Origin: Chamaesiphon sp. 341R_metabat_111
GTDB taxonomy: Bacteria; Cyanobacteriota; Cyanobacteriia; Cyanobacteriales; Chamaesiphonaceae
Assembly (NCBI GenBank): GCA_025351825.1
Contig: JANXVE010000024.1
Coordinates: 1 to 33,798, forward strand
Length of the DNA: 33,798 nt
Reading direction: 5' to 3'
A model generated the notes under the pieces. It saw only the letters and a program-made list of their open reading frames with translations. It had not been told where the DNA came from and did no database searches. Positions 13,046 through 22,253 of the stretch are shown piece after piece; position 1 is the stretch's first letter, and every line of letters starts with the position of its first letter. A program made the position numbers and the translations under genes.

Positions 13046-15670
13046 ATGCAACCGAATAACCCCGAACAATTTACTGAAAAAGCTTTTCAGGCGATTACCA
13101 ATACCCTCGACGTAGCCAAAGCTGCCCAGCAGCAGCAGATGGAGTCGGAGCATTTGCTCAAAGCATTGCTCGAACAAGATAGCTTGGCAACGAGTATCCT
13201 CACTAAGGCGGGCGTAAATCTGAGTCAATTTCGCCAGGGAGTGGATAGTTTTATCCAGAAACAACCGAAGATATCTGGTGGAATTAGTTCGGTGTATCTG
13301 GGGCGGAGCGTGGATACGTTGCTCGATAGGGCTGATAAATATCGAAAGGATTATGGTGATGAGTTCATTTCGATCGAACATCTGTTATTGGCGTACCCTC
13401 AAGACGATCGATTTGGCAAACAATTTTTTGCAGAATTTAAGTTAGAAGAAAGTAAATTAAAAACAATCGTCTCTCAAATTCGAGGTAGTCAAACTGTGAA
13501 CGATCGCAATCCTGAAGGTAAATATGAATCACTTTCTAAATACGGTCGAGATCTGACTGATTTTGCCCGTCGTGGTAAGCTCGATCCAGTAATTGGTCGG
13601 GATGATGAAATTCGCCGCACGATTCAGATCTTATCACGTCGGACTAAAAATAATCCCGTCTTAATTGGTGAGCCTGGAGTTGGCAAAACGGCAATCGCCG
13701 AAGGGTTAGCCCAGCGAATTATTCGTGGGGATGTGCCACAATCTCTCAAAGATCGACAGCTAATTTCACTAGATATGGGTGCCCTGATTGCGGGTGCCAA
13801 ATATCGGGGTGAATTTGAAGAACGGCTCAAAGCTGTCCTTAAAGAAGTTACTGAATCAGAAGGACATATTATCTTATTTATCGATGAGATTCATACAGTC
13901 GTTGGAGCTGGTGCCAGCCAAGGGGCAATGGATGCTGGGAACTTGCTCAAACCGATGATGGCACGGGGTGAGCTGCGGTGTATCGGTGCAACAACTCTGG
14001 ATGAATATCGCAAGTACATTGAGAAAGATGCTGCCCTAGAACGTCGATTTCAACAAGTATATGTAGATCAACCGACTGTTACAGATACGATCTCAATTTT
14101 ACGTGGTTTGAAAGAACGCTATGAAGTGCATCATGGTGTCAAAATTTCTGATAATGCCCTAGTAGCTGCGGCAACATTGTCTACTCGCTATATAAGTGAC
14201 AGATTCCTGCCAGATAAAGCGATCGATCTGATGGATGAAGCTGCTGCTAAACTGAAGATGGAGATCACCTCTAAGCCAGAGGAACTGGATGAGATCGATC
14301 GCAAAGTGCTGCAATTAGAAATGGAGCGGCTATCTGTTAATAAAGACACATCTACACCCGCCCGCGAACGCCTGCAAAAGATTGAAAAAGAACTAGCAGA
14401 TCTCAAAGAAGATCAACGTACCTTAACCGCCCAATGGCAATCTGAAAAAGATATTATCACCAGTATCCAAACCATCAAAGAAGAGATGGATACAGTTAAT
14501 ATTGAAATCCAGCAAGCCGAGCGTACCTACGAACTCGCCCTCGCTTCCGCGCTCAAATATGGCAAACTTACCGAACTACAACAGAAACTAGAAGCTGCTG
14601 AAGTCAACCTCGCCCAATCCCAAACCACCGGAAAATCCCTACTCCGCGAAGAAGTCACCGAATCTGACATCGCCGAAATTATCTCCAAGTGGACGGGGAT
14701 TCCCCTCACCAAACTAGTCGAAACCGAACGAGAAAAACTCCTCTTCCTCGAAGACGAGCTGCACCGTCGCGTCGTTGGACAAGAAGAAGCCGTAACCGCC
14801 GTTGCAGAGGCGATTCAGCGTTCCCGCGCTGGACTATCTGACCCCAACCGTCCAATTGCCAGCTTCATCTTCCTTGGCCCCACAGGGGTCGGAAAAACCG
14901 AATTGGCTAAAACACTCGCCAACTACCTATTTGATGCCGAGGATGCCCTAATTCGCATCGATATGTCCGAATATATGGAGAAGCACGCCGTCTCGCGGTT
15001 GATTGGTGCGCCGCCTGGATATGTCGGTTATGAGGAGGGCGGACAGCTCACCGAAACCATCCGTCGTCGCCCCTATGCCGTAATCCTATTCGACGAAATC
15101 GAGAAAGCGCATCCCGATGTTTTCAACGTATTATTACAGGTACTAGACGATGGGCTCGTCACAGATTCCCAAGGACGGACGGTAGATTTCAAGAATACCG
15201 TAATTATCATGACCAGTAATATTGGTTCCCAATATATCTTGGATCTCGCTGGTGATGACTCTAAATATAATGAGATGAAATCTCGTGTGCTCGAAGCTCT
15301 AGGTCATAGCTTCCGCCCTGAATTTCTCAATCGGATCGATGATACAATCATTTTCCACAGTCTCCAAAAAGACCAGCTCCGCAGCATCGTCAAGATTCAA
15401 ATCGCGCGGCTAGAACAACGATTAGTCGATCGAAAGTTGTCACTCAAACTCGCAGATTCTGCCCTCGATTTCCTCACCAATGTTGGCTACGATCCAGTCT
15501 ATGGAGCGCGTCCACTCAAGCGGACGATTCAGAAAGAGTTAGAAACCATCCTCGCCAAAGGAATTTTGCGCGGTGATTTCAAAGAAGGTGATACGGTATT
15601 TGTCGAAGTCCAAAACGATCATCTCACCTTTAGTCGGCTACCTGGAAATATTGTGACTCAGGAAGCATGA
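13046..15670 (+). CDS. clpB: ATP-dependent disaggregase chaperone ClpB
   Basis: An 874-residue Hsp100 hexameric AAA+ chaperone that threads aggregated proteins through its pore together with DnaK. In order: the N domain with two Clp-N repeats (about 1-145), AAA-1 with Walker A GEPGVGKT (208-215) and Walker B FIDE (278-281), the pore loop [10 protein letters not shown] (252-261), the coiled-coil middle domain (about 400-525), AAA-2 with Walker A GPTGVGKT (611-618), pore loop GYVGYEEGG and Walker [13 protein letters not shown], and the C-terminal D2-small domain. There is no ClpP-docking IGF/IGL loop pattern that I could spot, consistent with ClpB. Cyanobacteria often have two ClpBs; which paralogue this is needs phylogeny. 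The stop lies in the loop of a small GAAGCA/TGCTTC hairpin. Confidence 0.96.
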   Translation: MQPNNPEQFTEKAFQAITNTLDVAKAAQQQQMESEHLLKALLEQDSLATSILTKAGVNLSQFRQGVDSFIQKQPKISGGISSVYLGRSVDTLLDRADKYRKDYGDEFISIEHLLLAYPQDDRFGKQFFAEFKLEESKLKTIVSQIRGSQTVNDRNPEGKYESLSKYGRDLTDFARRGKLDPVIGRDDEIRRTIQILSRRTKNNPVLIGEPGVGKTAIAEGLAQRIIRGDVPQSLKDRQLISLDMGALIAGAKYRGEFEERLKAVLKEVTESEGHIILFIDEIHTVVGAGASQGAMDAGNLLKPMMARGELRCIGATTLDEYRKYIEKDAALERRFQQVYVDQPTVTDTISILRGLKERYEVHHGVKISDNALVAAATLSTRYISDRFLPDKAIDLMDEAAAKLKMEITSKPEELDEIDRKVLQLEMERLSVNKDTSTPARERLQKIEKELADLKEDQRTLTAQWQSEKDIITSIQTIKEEMDTVNIEIQQAERTYELALASALKYGKLTELQQKLEAAEVNLAQSQTTGKSLLREEVTESDIAEIISKWTGIPLTKLVETEREKLLFLEDELHRRVVGQEEAVTAVAEAIQRSRAGLSDPNRPIASFIFLGPTGVGKTELAKTLANYLFDAEDALIRIDMSEYMEKHAVSRLIGAPPGYVGYEEGGQLTETIRRRPYAVILFDEIEKAHPDVFNVLLQVLDDGLVTDSQGRTVDFKNTVIIMTSNIGSQYILDLAGDDSKYNEMKSRVLEALGHSFRPEFLNRIDDTIIFHSLQKDQLRSIVKIQIARLEQRLVDRKLSLKLADSALDFLTNVGYDPVYGARPLKRTIQKELETILAKGILRGDFKEGDTVFVEVQNDHLTFSRLPGNIVTQEA

Positions 15671-15810
15671 TGCTTCAGATAGGCAGAGACATTCTGCTTT
15701 TGCACGAGAAGTATGCTGAATTTTTTGGTCTATTTACCCGAATTTGGGTGAATAGGTGGAAAGTTTCCGACTAATATATATTTAGGTTACTACAACCGAG
15801 TATCATCGCT

Positions 15811-16125
15811 GTGTCAAAGTTCCTTGTTCCTGTTAATGTCTTATTTTTAATTTCCGCTACAGCATTTTACTTTTTTCGATTTTCATTACCAGACTCTCAC
15901 ATAGTTAGATGTGTGTGGAAGTCAGGAGGACAACCGTCTATTGGGGATGTTCTTACTTTTGAAGATTCTTCAATTAAGATTAAGTCTGGTTCTATCTATG
16001 AAAATGATGTAGTTTTTGCTGAAATAACCCAAAAGCAGTTCAGACCTTTCGTTGGCAACACGATAACTATCAAGGACATTAAAACTGGCATTTCAGGCGT
16101 TTACCATGAAAAGGGTTGTAAGTAG
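15811..16125 (+). CDS. Small membrane-anchored protein of unknown function
   Basis: I do not recognise this 104-residue protein. Residues 3-23 form one hydrophobic helix (FLVPVNVLFLISATAFYFF) after a single Lys, so the rest, a beta-rich region of about 80 residues with Cys34 and Cys103, would face the periplasm or lumen. The start is GTG at 15811. The DNA is clearly more AT-rich than clpB upstream, suggesting transfer. It lies about 110 bases before the RelA/SpoT-like gene in the same direction, but a small hairpin follows its stop. It could be an orphan secreted protein or a partner of the next gene. Confidence 0.55.
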   Translation: MSKFLVPVNVLFLISATAFYFFRFSLPDSHIVRCVWKSGGQPSIGDVLTFEDSSIKIKSGSIYENDVVFAEITQKQFRPFVGNTITIKDIKTGISGVYHEKGCK

Positions 16126-16234
16126 CCAGCCAGTAAGGTGAGCATTGCCTACCCTACATTTCTACATTTCTGTTTACTTACTTTTCCCAAGCCTGAAGAG
16201 GTGAAGACGCACCTTGCCACCGTGAAAAAATCAC

Positions 16235-16795
16235 ATGAATAAAATCAGCCAAACAAAACAGCTTGTTAGCGAGATCAATCGTTTGCATTGTGATTTTTCA
16301 AAAGATTATTTTGAAACAGGGTGGGTCGAAAAAATCAACCTTTCTAGAACCATCACCCATATACCTGTCCCTCATATCTATAAATATCGTCTAACCTTAC
16401 ACGAGAGCGTGAACGATTACCTGATGACGGCAGACATCGATATAAAATATTTTTACCGAGTCAAAACCCGCGAAAGTATAGACGACAAAATTGAACGCTT
16501 TTCAGAGCGAGAAGATCGATACCCTGTCAATAACTGGCTCAATGATATTTTTGGCGCGCGCATTATTTTAACAGCCGCAGAAATCACAGCCGTGATGGAT
16601 CTACTCGATGACTGGCAAGATGAACTAAGCCTAAAAAACTGGTACTTGCGTAACAAAGAAGATTATAAAGGCTTGCATATTTACTTTAAAAATAAAAGCA
16701 ACTTTTACTTCCCTTGGGAACTGCAAATTTGGGATGCAGAGGATATTCAAAGCAATATTCAAAACCACGAAAAATTTAAACGGAACTTTATCTAA
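16235..16795 (+). CDS. RelA/SpoT-type nucleotide synthetase-like protein (small alarmone synthetase-like)
   Basis: A 186-residue single-domain protein with the synthetase motifs of the RelA/SpoT fold. These are Y-R75-V-K77-T-R-E-S81-x-x-x-K85 (pyrophosphate donor site), D104-I-F-G-A-R109 (metal ligand), D-Y144-K-G-L-H148 (normally YR-x-x-H, guanine stacking) and E162-L-Q164-I (normally E-I-Q-I-R). No hydrolase, TGS or ACT domain is present. Small alarmone synthetases transfer pyrophosphate from ATP to GDP/GTP; toxic versions instead pyrophosphorylate adenine nucleotides or tRNA. The ELQIWD ending of the last motif is atypical. It sits in an AT-rich islet between clpB and the urea transporter. 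A starvation role or a toxin role are both open. Confidence 0.72.
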   Translation: MNKISQTKQLVSEINRLHCDFSKDYFETGWVEKINLSRTITHIPVPHIYKYRLTLHESVNDYLMTADIDIKYFYRVKTRESIDDKIERFSEREDRYPVNNWLNDIFGARIILTAAEITAVMDLLDDWQDELSLKNWYLRNKEDYKGLHIYFKNKSNFYFPWELQIWDAEDIQSNIQNHEKFKRNFI

Positions 16796-16804
16796 AAATT
16801 GGAG

Positions 16805-16969
16805 GTGGTAATCGATCTTGAAACTGGAGTATTTGAAGTAGATGCCAGTGAGGTTGCTGCTGGCAATCGACTCGAAGCCAGTCACCCTGATGCTCAAATC
16901 TGGGTGATTCGCATTGGTGCTCGCTGTGTCCGTCGATTTGGCGGACGCACAAAGAAACCCCTCGCCTAA
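16805..16969 (+). CDS. 54-residue small protein or gene fragment following the RelA/SpoT-like gene
   Basis: A GTG at 16805 opens a 54-residue frame: VIDLETGVFEVDASEVAAGN, then a block with HPDAQIWVIRIGARCVRRFG and a basic tail. It is in the same frame as the upstream gene, whose TAA lies only 9 bases before. No stop codon intervenes, so it is also the region a read-through product would include. GGAG touches the GTG directly, too close to be a normal binding site. I recall similar small cyanobacterial proteins starting near VIDxETG, but I know no function. It is either a genuine tiny gene with a poor start or the 3' remainder of a longer one. It ends 5 bases before the convergent urtE stop. 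Confidence 0.5.
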   Translation: MVIDLETGVFEVDASEVAAGNRLEASHPDAQIWVIRIGARCVRRFGGRTKKPLA

Positions 16970-16974
16970 CAAAA

Positions 16975-17673
16975 CTACACCGCTAAGAATTGTTTAATCA
17001 CATCCTGACTTAATTCACTCGTCGCACCTGAAGCCACAATTCCGCCCTTTTGCATCGCATAATAGCTATCCGCCTGTCTGACAAAGTGCAAATGTTGCTC
17101 CACTAATAATACTGATACACCCATCGTCTCGACGACTCTTCTTACCGCCGCTTCGATGTCCAAAATAATTGAAGGTTGAATCCCCTCTGTCGGCTCATCC
17201 AAGACAAGTAAACGTGGATTTCCCATCAACGCTCGTGCAATGGCTAATTGCTGCTGTTGTCCGCCACTCAAGTCCCCACCCATCCGTGTCAGCATGGTTT
17301 TTAAAACCGGAAAGAGTTCAAATATCTCCGGTGAAATACTAGCTGATTTGGTACTTTTCCCCCGCGCTTCTAGTCCCAACAATAGATTTTCTTCAACAGT
17401 TAATCTGGGAATAATTTCCCGCCCTTGGGGTACATAACCAATCCCCATTCTAGCGCGTAGATCTGGTGATTTATCATTAATAATCTGTCCATCCAGGGAA
17501 ATTTGCCCGATCCGAGGTTTGAGCAGTCCAATGATACTCTTCATCAAGGTAGTTTTACCTACACCATTTCGACCGATTAGACATACCATTTTACCTGCGG
17601 GAACGTGTAAATCAACATTTCGCAGAATATGGCTTTCACCGTAATAAACATTTAGATTAGATATTTCTAGCAT
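16975..17673 (-). CDS. urtE: Urea ABC transporter ATP-binding protein UrtE
   Basis: A 232-residue LivF-type ATPase, the last gene of the urea importer operon. It has Walker A GRNGVGKTT (about 33-41), Q loop region IGYVPQGREIIPRLTVEENL, ABC signature LSGGQQQQLAIARAL (about 134-148), Walker B LLVLDEPTEGIQP and the switch His in LLVEQHLHF. UrtE and UrtD power the UrtBC channel, importing urea at very low concentrations for use as nitrogen. It starts 15 bases after the urtD stop, clearly co-transcribed. The length is normal. No urease genes are in the window, so the urea must be used by genes elsewhere. Confidence 0.95.
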   Translation of the reverse strand: MLEISNLNVYYGESHILRNVDLHVPAGKMVCLIGRNGVGKTTLMKSIIGLLKPRIGQISLDGQIINDKSPDLRARMGIGYVPQGREIIPRLTVEENLLLGLEARGKSTKSASISPEIFELFPVLKTMLTRMGGDLSGGQQQQLAIARALMGNPRLLVLDEPTEGIQPSIILDIEAAVRRVVETMGVSVLLVEQHLHFVRQADSYYAMQKGGIVASGATSELSQDVIKQFLAV

Positions 17674-17688
17674 GATTAAATTACGATC

Positions 17689-18444
17689 TTAACGATCGAT
17701 CGATTGTGGTTGACCGAGATATACTTCGATCACTCGTGGATCGTTTTGAACTTCATCAATTGTGCCTTCACACAATACTGTTCCTTGATGTAGGACTGTT
17801 ACCTTTCGCGCAATTTGACGAACGAATTCCATGTCGTGTTCGATCACCAGAATTGCATGACTTTCGGCAAGTGTGACGAGTAGATTCCCGACATTTTCAG
17901 TTTCTTCATCGGTCAATCCCGCCACAGGTTCATCGACGAGTAATAGCTCTGGTGATTGAGCAACTAGCATCCCAATTTCTAGTCTCTGCTTCTCACCGTG
18001 AGAAAGCAAACTTGCAGATCGATCGGCTTTAACTGCTAATCCAATTGTTTCTAATAGTATCCAAACTCGATCGCGTTCTGGCCCCGACATCTTACCAAAT
18101 AGTGTACCAAAAACACCCTTTGTTTGATTAGCAGCTAGTTCGAGGTTTTCACGAGCGGTGAGATTGAGGTAGACTCTGGGAGTTTGAAATTTGCGACCAA
18201 TTCCCATGCGGGAGATTTGGGCTTCTGAGTAGCGGCGGATATTTTTACCTTTGAATAATACTTGCCCAGCAGTAGGTTTGATTTTGCCAGTAATTAGATC
18301 TAGAAAGGTAGTTTTACCCGCACCATTAGGGCCAATTACCACACGCAATTCGCCAGGTGCCATGCTAAAGTTGAGATTATCGATCGCTTTAAAGCCATCA
18401 AAATCCATTGTCAGATTTTCAGTTACTAGGATGCTCTCGTTCAC
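17689..18444 (-). CDS. urtD: Urea ABC transporter ATP-binding protein UrtD
   Basis: A 251-residue LivG-type ATPase. It has Walker A GPNGAGKTTFLDLITG (about 38-53), a Q loop in IGRKFQTPRVYLNLTARENL, the signature variant LSHGEKQRLEIGMLVA (about 143-158), Walker B LLLVDEPVAGLTDEE and switch His in LVIEHDMEFV. The LSHGEKQ signature and GRKFQTPRVY segment distinguish UrtD from UrtE. The start is GTG at 18444, which lies inside the end of urtC (26-base overlap), suggesting translational coupling. It acts on the cytoplasmic face of the plasma membrane. Confidence 0.95.
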   Translation of the reverse strand: MNESILVTENLTMDFDGFKAIDNLNFSMAPGELRVVIGPNGAGKTTFLDLITGKIKPTAGQVLFKGKNIRRYSEAQISRMGIGRKFQTPRVYLNLTARENLELAANQTKGVFGTLFGKMSGPERDRVWILLETIGLAVKADRSASLLSHGEKQRLEIGMLVAQSPELLLVDEPVAGLTDEETENVGNLLVTLAESHAILVIEHDMEFVRQIARKVTVLHQGTVLCEGTIDEVQNDPRVIEVYLGQPQSIDR

Positions 18445-19546
18445 TTTGTACCTCTGGATCTAAATCGATATTTGGATAGGTGCTAATCGGTTGCTGACGA
18501 CGATAGAATAGTTTCCGCAAACCCACGACTCCATCGGGCAATACTGTGACAACAATCAGAAATAGTGCTCCCTGAAAAAACAGCCACACTTCTGGAAATT
18601 GCTCACTGAGGAGGCTTTTGGCAAAGTTAACTAACAGCGTACCCAAAATCGCGCCCACCAGTGTGCCACGCCCTCCTGCTGCCACCCAAATCACCATTTC
18701 GATCGAGAAGCCAATATCCATCAATTGGGGCGATACTCGTCCGGTTTGAATGGTGTAGAAGGCACCGCCAATAGCAGCGAGTGCAGCAGAAACAGCAAAG
18801 ACAACTACCTTGAATCCAGTCGGATTGTAGCCAGAAAACCTCAATCGATTCTCATCATCGCGGATTGCAACTAATAAATTGCCAAATCTACCGCTTGTCA
18901 GCCATCGACATAGTGCATAAGCGAACATCAATGCGATAATCGTCAGGATATAAAATGTGAATTGATAGGTACTAATATCAGCACCTAAAATAGTTTTAAA
19001 ATCGGTTAAACCATTGGTGCCATTAAATAATTTTTGCTGCCCATTGAAGAAGTTAAAGAAGACAACGGTAGCCGCTTGAGTCAATATCGAAAAATATACA
19101 CCCCTAATCCGATTACGAAAGACTAAATAACCGAGTAATCCACCGATAATAGTGGGAATAAGTAAGATCGCTAGGAGCGTAAAATTAAAATCATGAAATG
19201 GTTGCCAAAAGCTTGGTAGCTCAGTCACACCATAGAGATTCATAAACTCTGGCAGTTGATTTGCAGCATCTTTGGGAATCTGCAATTTCAGATACATTGC
19301 CAGCAGATAACCACCAAGTGCGAAGAATACGCCATGTCCCATACTGAGTAGTCCAGTATAACCCCAAATCAAATCGATGCCTAAAGCTGCGATCGACAAA
19401 GCCAAGAATCTACCCAATAAACTCAGTCTAAAGTCAGTTAGGAGCCAAGGGATAATCAAAATTAGGATTAATGCGATCGTAACCACAATTCCAGCTTCTA
19501 TTAATAATCGATTGTCTCGTTTCTTTTTCGGAACAAGAGTAATCAT
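18419..19546 (-). CDS. urtC: Urea ABC transporter permease UrtC
   Basis: A 375-residue LivM-type inner-membrane permease with about ten hydrophobic helices, beginning at LLIEAGIVVTIALILILIIP. Family blocks are LGIDLIWGYTGLLSMGHGVF, LVFRNRIRGVYFSILTQA, NLLVAIRDDENRLRFSGYNP (the cytoplasmic EAA-like coupling loop that meets the ATPases) and VAAGGRGTLVGAILGTLLVN. With UrtB it forms the urea channel. The ATG is at 19546, 57 bases after urtB, and its 3' end overlaps urtD. Nothing is missing relative to the family. Confidence 0.95.
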   Translation of the reverse strand: MITLVPKKKRDNRLLIEAGIVVTIALILILIIPWLLTDFRLSLLGRFLALSIAALGIDLIWGYTGLLSMGHGVFFALGGYLLAMYLKLQIPKDAANQLPEFMNLYGVTELPSFWQPFHDFNFTLLAILLIPTIIGGLLGYLVFRNRIRGVYFSILTQAATVVFFNFFNGQQKLFNGTNGLTDFKTILGADISTYQFTFYILTIIALMFAYALCRWLTSGRFGNLLVAIRDDENRLRFSGYNPTGFKVVVFAVSAALAAIGGAFYTIQTGRVSPQLMDIGFSIEMVIWVAAGGRGTLVGAILGTLLVNFAKSLLSEQFPEVWLFFQGALFLIVVTVLPDGVVGLRKLFYRRQQPISTYPNIDLDPEVQSEREHPSN

Positions 19547-19603
19547 AAGTTAAGCAATTAATGATTGATAATTTTATTTATTAACGTAGCACAACGCACC
19601 AAC

Positions 19604-20764
19604 TTATAATTCAACATTACGCCCCTTCTGGGGAAATATCCCACCAGGACGAACCTGCAAGAAGGTAATAATCAGTGCAAATACCATCACCTTTGCCATA
19701 CTAGTAGTAGCAAAAAAAGTAAAGAAATCAGCAACAGGTTGAATCGGCGCAAATATAGTAGCAAGATTTCCCGAACCAATCAGATAACTAGCAGTGCCAA
19801 TACTCAGCGCAGCAATAATCGTTCCCGCTAACTTACCAACACCACCGACTACTACCACCATAAAAGTATCAACCACATAGTTTTGTCCAGTATTTGGACC
19901 GACAGAACCAAGTAAACTGATTGCACATCCCGCTACTCCAGCCAGCCCCGAACCGAGGGCAAATGTAAACGCATCGACTTGAGCAGTCGGGATACCCAGA
20001 CAAGCACTCATCTGCCGATTTTGAGTCACCGCTCGAATTCTGAGTCCCCAATTTGTCTGCTGGAGAAATAAATAGATGCCCACTAAACAAATAACGGTAA
20101 TTGCCATGATAAATAACCGACTATATGGCAATTGAAAATCACCAATTGGGAAACCACCCCGCAACCATTCAGGAGCAGTAACATCGACATTTTGAGCACC
20201 AAACCAAGGCTTTGTAATCGTCAGACCGTATGTTTGAGCGAGAAAAATGCTAACAGCCGCACTAATTGCGATCGATAGTGGTAGTATGATTGCGATCGTG
20301 CCGTTCCTGATTCGATCGAAGTCTGGGCGACGTTTAATTAACCACATCCCGCCGAAGAATAGGAGTGAGAATGTAGCGATCGCGATCGACAGTCCCAAGC
20401 TAATACTGCGAACAAGTTGCTGTAAGATTAGACTTACACCCCAAGTCGCTAATAGAGTTTCTAGCGGTCGTCCATACAGAAATCTAATTACACCTCTCTC
20501 TAACACCAATCCCACTGCTGCGGCAACGATGAAAGCAGCAATTAGAGCAAAGAATATATAAAATTCAAATAGGGGCGCAGGGAGTGTTTTGAAGATGTTT
20601 TGAACGACAAATGTTGTGTAAGCTCCGAGCATCATCAATTCGCCATGTGCGAGATTAATTACGCCCATTAAACCAAATACGATCGCCAGTCCTAAGGCTG
20701 AAATAAGTAGGACTGAGCCAATACTTACCCCGTTAAAAATAGATTCTAATAATCCTGATAACAC
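19604..20764 (-). CDS. urtB: Urea ABC transporter permease UrtB
   Basis: A 386-residue LivH-type permease. The N-terminus GVSIGSVLLISALGLAIVFG and LMGVINLAHGELMMLGAYTT are the standard first helices. FLYGRPLETLLATWGVSLIL, the coupling loop RAVTQNRQMSACLGIPT and the Gly-rich VVVVGGVGKLAGTIIAALSI follow. About nine to ten membrane helices are present. The start is GTG at 20764. Between it and urtA lies a strong hairpin (20803-20839), which probably lowers urtB-E expression relative to the binding protein. Confidence 0.95.
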   Translation of the reverse strand: MLSGLLESIFNGVSIGSVLLISALGLAIVFGLMGVINLAHGELMMLGAYTTFVVQNIFKTLPAPLFEFYIFFALIAAFIVAAAVGLVLERGVIRFLYGRPLETLLATWGVSLILQQLVRSISLGLSIAIATFSLLFFGGMWLIKRRPDFDRIRNGTIAIILPLSIAISAAVSIFLAQTYGLTITKPWFGAQNVDVTAPEWLRGGFPIGDFQLPYSRLFIMAITVICLVGIYLFLQQTNWGLRIRAVTQNRQMSACLGIPTAQVDAFTFALGSGLAGVAGCAISLLGSVGPNTGQNYVVDTFMVVVVGGVGKLAGTIIAALSIGTASYLIGSGNLATIFAPIQPVADFFTFFATTSMAKVMVFALIITFLQVRPGGIFPQKGRNVEL

Positions 20765-20802
20765 AATTAGTGAATGGTGGATAGTGAATAGTGAATAGAT
20801 AA

Positions 20803-20839
20803 ATGTAGGGTGGGCATCAAGACAATGCTCACCCTACAT
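20803..20839 (-). terminator. Attenuating hairpin between urtA and urtB
   Basis: Arms ATGTAGGGTGGGCAT (20803-20817) and ATGCTCACCCTACAT (20825-20839) pair over 15 bases with one mismatch and a 7-base loop. It lies 16 bases beyond the urtA stop. There is no T-run in the minus-strand reading, so partial termination or mRNA 3'-end protection fits better than full termination. This matches the usual need for more binding protein than permease. The stem is a relative of the GGTGGGCAATGCCCACC repeat. Confidence 0.65.
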
Positions 20840-20854
20840 CTTGTTAACGATTAA

Positions 20855-22189
20855 CTAAGCCTTAGCTTTGTACTTGCCACCTTTGGCTGGATCTGACCAA
20901 TCGCAAGCAAAACCTTTAGTTTCGGTTACATATTGATTCCAAGGAATCGGCTTAATTGCTTCCTTCGATTCAGAGACAATCTTGAACATCCCATCTGCGC
21001 CGATCTCACCGATGCGGACAAATTTGGATAAGTGATGATTATTTTCCATCGTCACTTTACCTTCTGGGGCATCAAAAGTTAGACCATTAGCTGCTTTACG
21101 AACTGCTTCTAGTTCAAAAGTCTTGGCTTTTTCGACTGCCATCTTCCACATATACACCATGATATATGCAGCTTCCATCGGATCGTTGACTACTCTTTCT
21201 GCACCATATTTTTTCTTGAAGCTGTCAACGAAAGTTTTATTTGCTGGCGTATTCACAGTTTGGAAATAGTTCCAGGAAGCATAATGACCTTTGAGGTATT
21301 CTACCCCGATCGCTTTGACTTCTTCTTCGGCTACACTGACGGACATCACCGGATATTTATCAGCTTTCAAACCAGCACTTTGCATCTGCTTGAAGAAAGC
21401 AACGTTACTATCACCATTTAGAGTATTAAAAATGACTCCGCCGTTGGGTAAGGCTTTCTTAATTTTGGCAATAATTGGGGTAACTTCGTTGTTTCCTAAA
21501 GGTAAATAATCTTCCCCGACAGCTTTACCACCTTTAGCTTTTAATTGAGCTTTGATAATCGTATTTGCTGTACGGGGAAACACATAGTCAGAACCCACGA
21601 GGAAAAATTCTTTACCTTTATTTTTTAGCAGCCAATCTACCGCAGGCTCAATTTGTTGATTCGGTGCTGCACCAGTATAGAAGACATTTTGCGAACATTC
21701 TTGTCCTTCATATTGAACGGGATACCAGAGCATGTGCTTTTTCCCTTCAAATACAGGTAGAACAGCTTTCCTACTGGCGGATGTCCAGCAACCGAAAACT
21801 GTTGCTACTTTATCTTGGTCGATCAATTTCTTGGCTTTCTCCGCAAATTTGTCCCAATCAGAAGCACCATCTTCCACGATTGCTTCGATTTGTTTGCCTA
21901 GTACGCCACCCTTGGCATTAATTTCGGAGATCGCTAGTTGTTCGGCATCAACAACGCTTTTTTCACTAATTGCCATCGTGCCACTGAGGGAGTGCAAGAT
22001 GCCAACTTTGACGGTATTACCATTCGCTGCTACGGGTGCATCACTTGGACTTGCACTAGTCGCTGGAGCTGTAGTTGGAGTCTTTGTGGGACTAGATCCT
22101 GGCTTAGTGCAGGCATTGAGAATTACGGTACCCGCAAGTCCAGCACCACCCAATAAAATGAATCTCCGTCGTCCAAATTGATTTGCCAT
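20855..22189 (-). CDS. urtA: Urea-binding lipoprotein UrtA
   Basis: A 444-residue periplasmic substrate-binding protein. The N-terminus [20 protein letters not shown] has a twin-arginine-type motif (RRRF, 7-10), a hydrophobic stretch and a lipobox ending I-L-N-A-Cys27, followed by a Pro/Thr/Ser linker (28-55). The mature part [20 protein letters not shown] (starting about residue 60) is the UrtA fold; [38 protein letters not shown] and YVFPRTANT line the urea pocket in the family. It is the first gene of urtABCDE. An NtcA box and matching -10 lie upstream. A Tat-exported lipoprotein is the likely fate. Confidence 0.96.
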   Translation of the reverse strand: MANQFGRRRFILLGGAGLAGTVILNACTKPGSSPTKTPTTAPATSASPSDAPVAANGNTVKVGILHSLSGTMAISEKSVVDAEQLAISEINAKGGVLGKQIEAIVEDGASDWDKFAEKAKKLIDQDKVATVFGCWTSASRKAVLPVFEGKKHMLWYPVQYEGQECSQNVFYTGAAPNQQIEPAVDWLLKNKGKEFFLVGSDYVFPRTANTIIKAQLKAKGGKAVGEDYLPLGNNEVTPIIAKIKKALPNGGVIFNTLNGDSNVAFFKQMQSAGLKADKYPVMSVSVAEEEVKAIGVEYLKGHYASWNYFQTVNTPANKTFVDSFKKKYGAERVVNDPMEAAYIMVYMWKMAVEKAKTFELEAVRKAANGLTFDAPEGKVTMENNHHLSKFVRIGEIGADGMFKIVSESKEAIKPIPWNQYVTETKGFACDWSDPAKGGKYKAKA

Positions 22190-22225
22190 AATTATTTAAC
22201 TCTACTCTTCACACAAGACTAATTG

Positions 22226-22253
22226 GCTGAGATACTAATGCTAATATCTCAGC
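22226..22253. promoter_or_regulatory. Inverted repeat covering the -10 of the urtA promoter
   Basis: Perfect 9-base arms GCTGAGATA (22226-22234) and TATCTCAGC (22245-22253) flank the 10-base centre CTAATGCTAA. The -10 hexamer overlaps the left arm. Because the predicted start site is at about 22225, the repeat would mostly not be transcribed, so it is more likely a DNA operator for a dimeric regulator than an RNA hairpin. Confidence 0.55.

Noticed and set aside
15662-15676. GAAGCA-TGA-TGCTTC hairpin at the clpB stop codon as terminator
   Set aside because: The stem is only 6 bases with the stop codon as loop, and no T-run follows, so chance is as likely as function.
16631-16972. Minus-strand 113-residue frame opposite the synthetase and 54-residue genes
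   Set aside because: It is antisense to better supported frames, its composition is not protein-like, and it would collide with the end of urtE.
20247-22181. Long plus-strand frames inside urtA and urtB
   Set aside because: They mirror the minus-strand transporter genes, lack ribosome binding sites and match no family.
16975-22189. Amino-acid (Liv-type) rather than urea transporter
   Set aside because: The binding protein has the UrtA-specific [11 protein letters not shown] segment, the ATPases have UrtD/UrtE features, and the NtcA promoter fits urea uptake.
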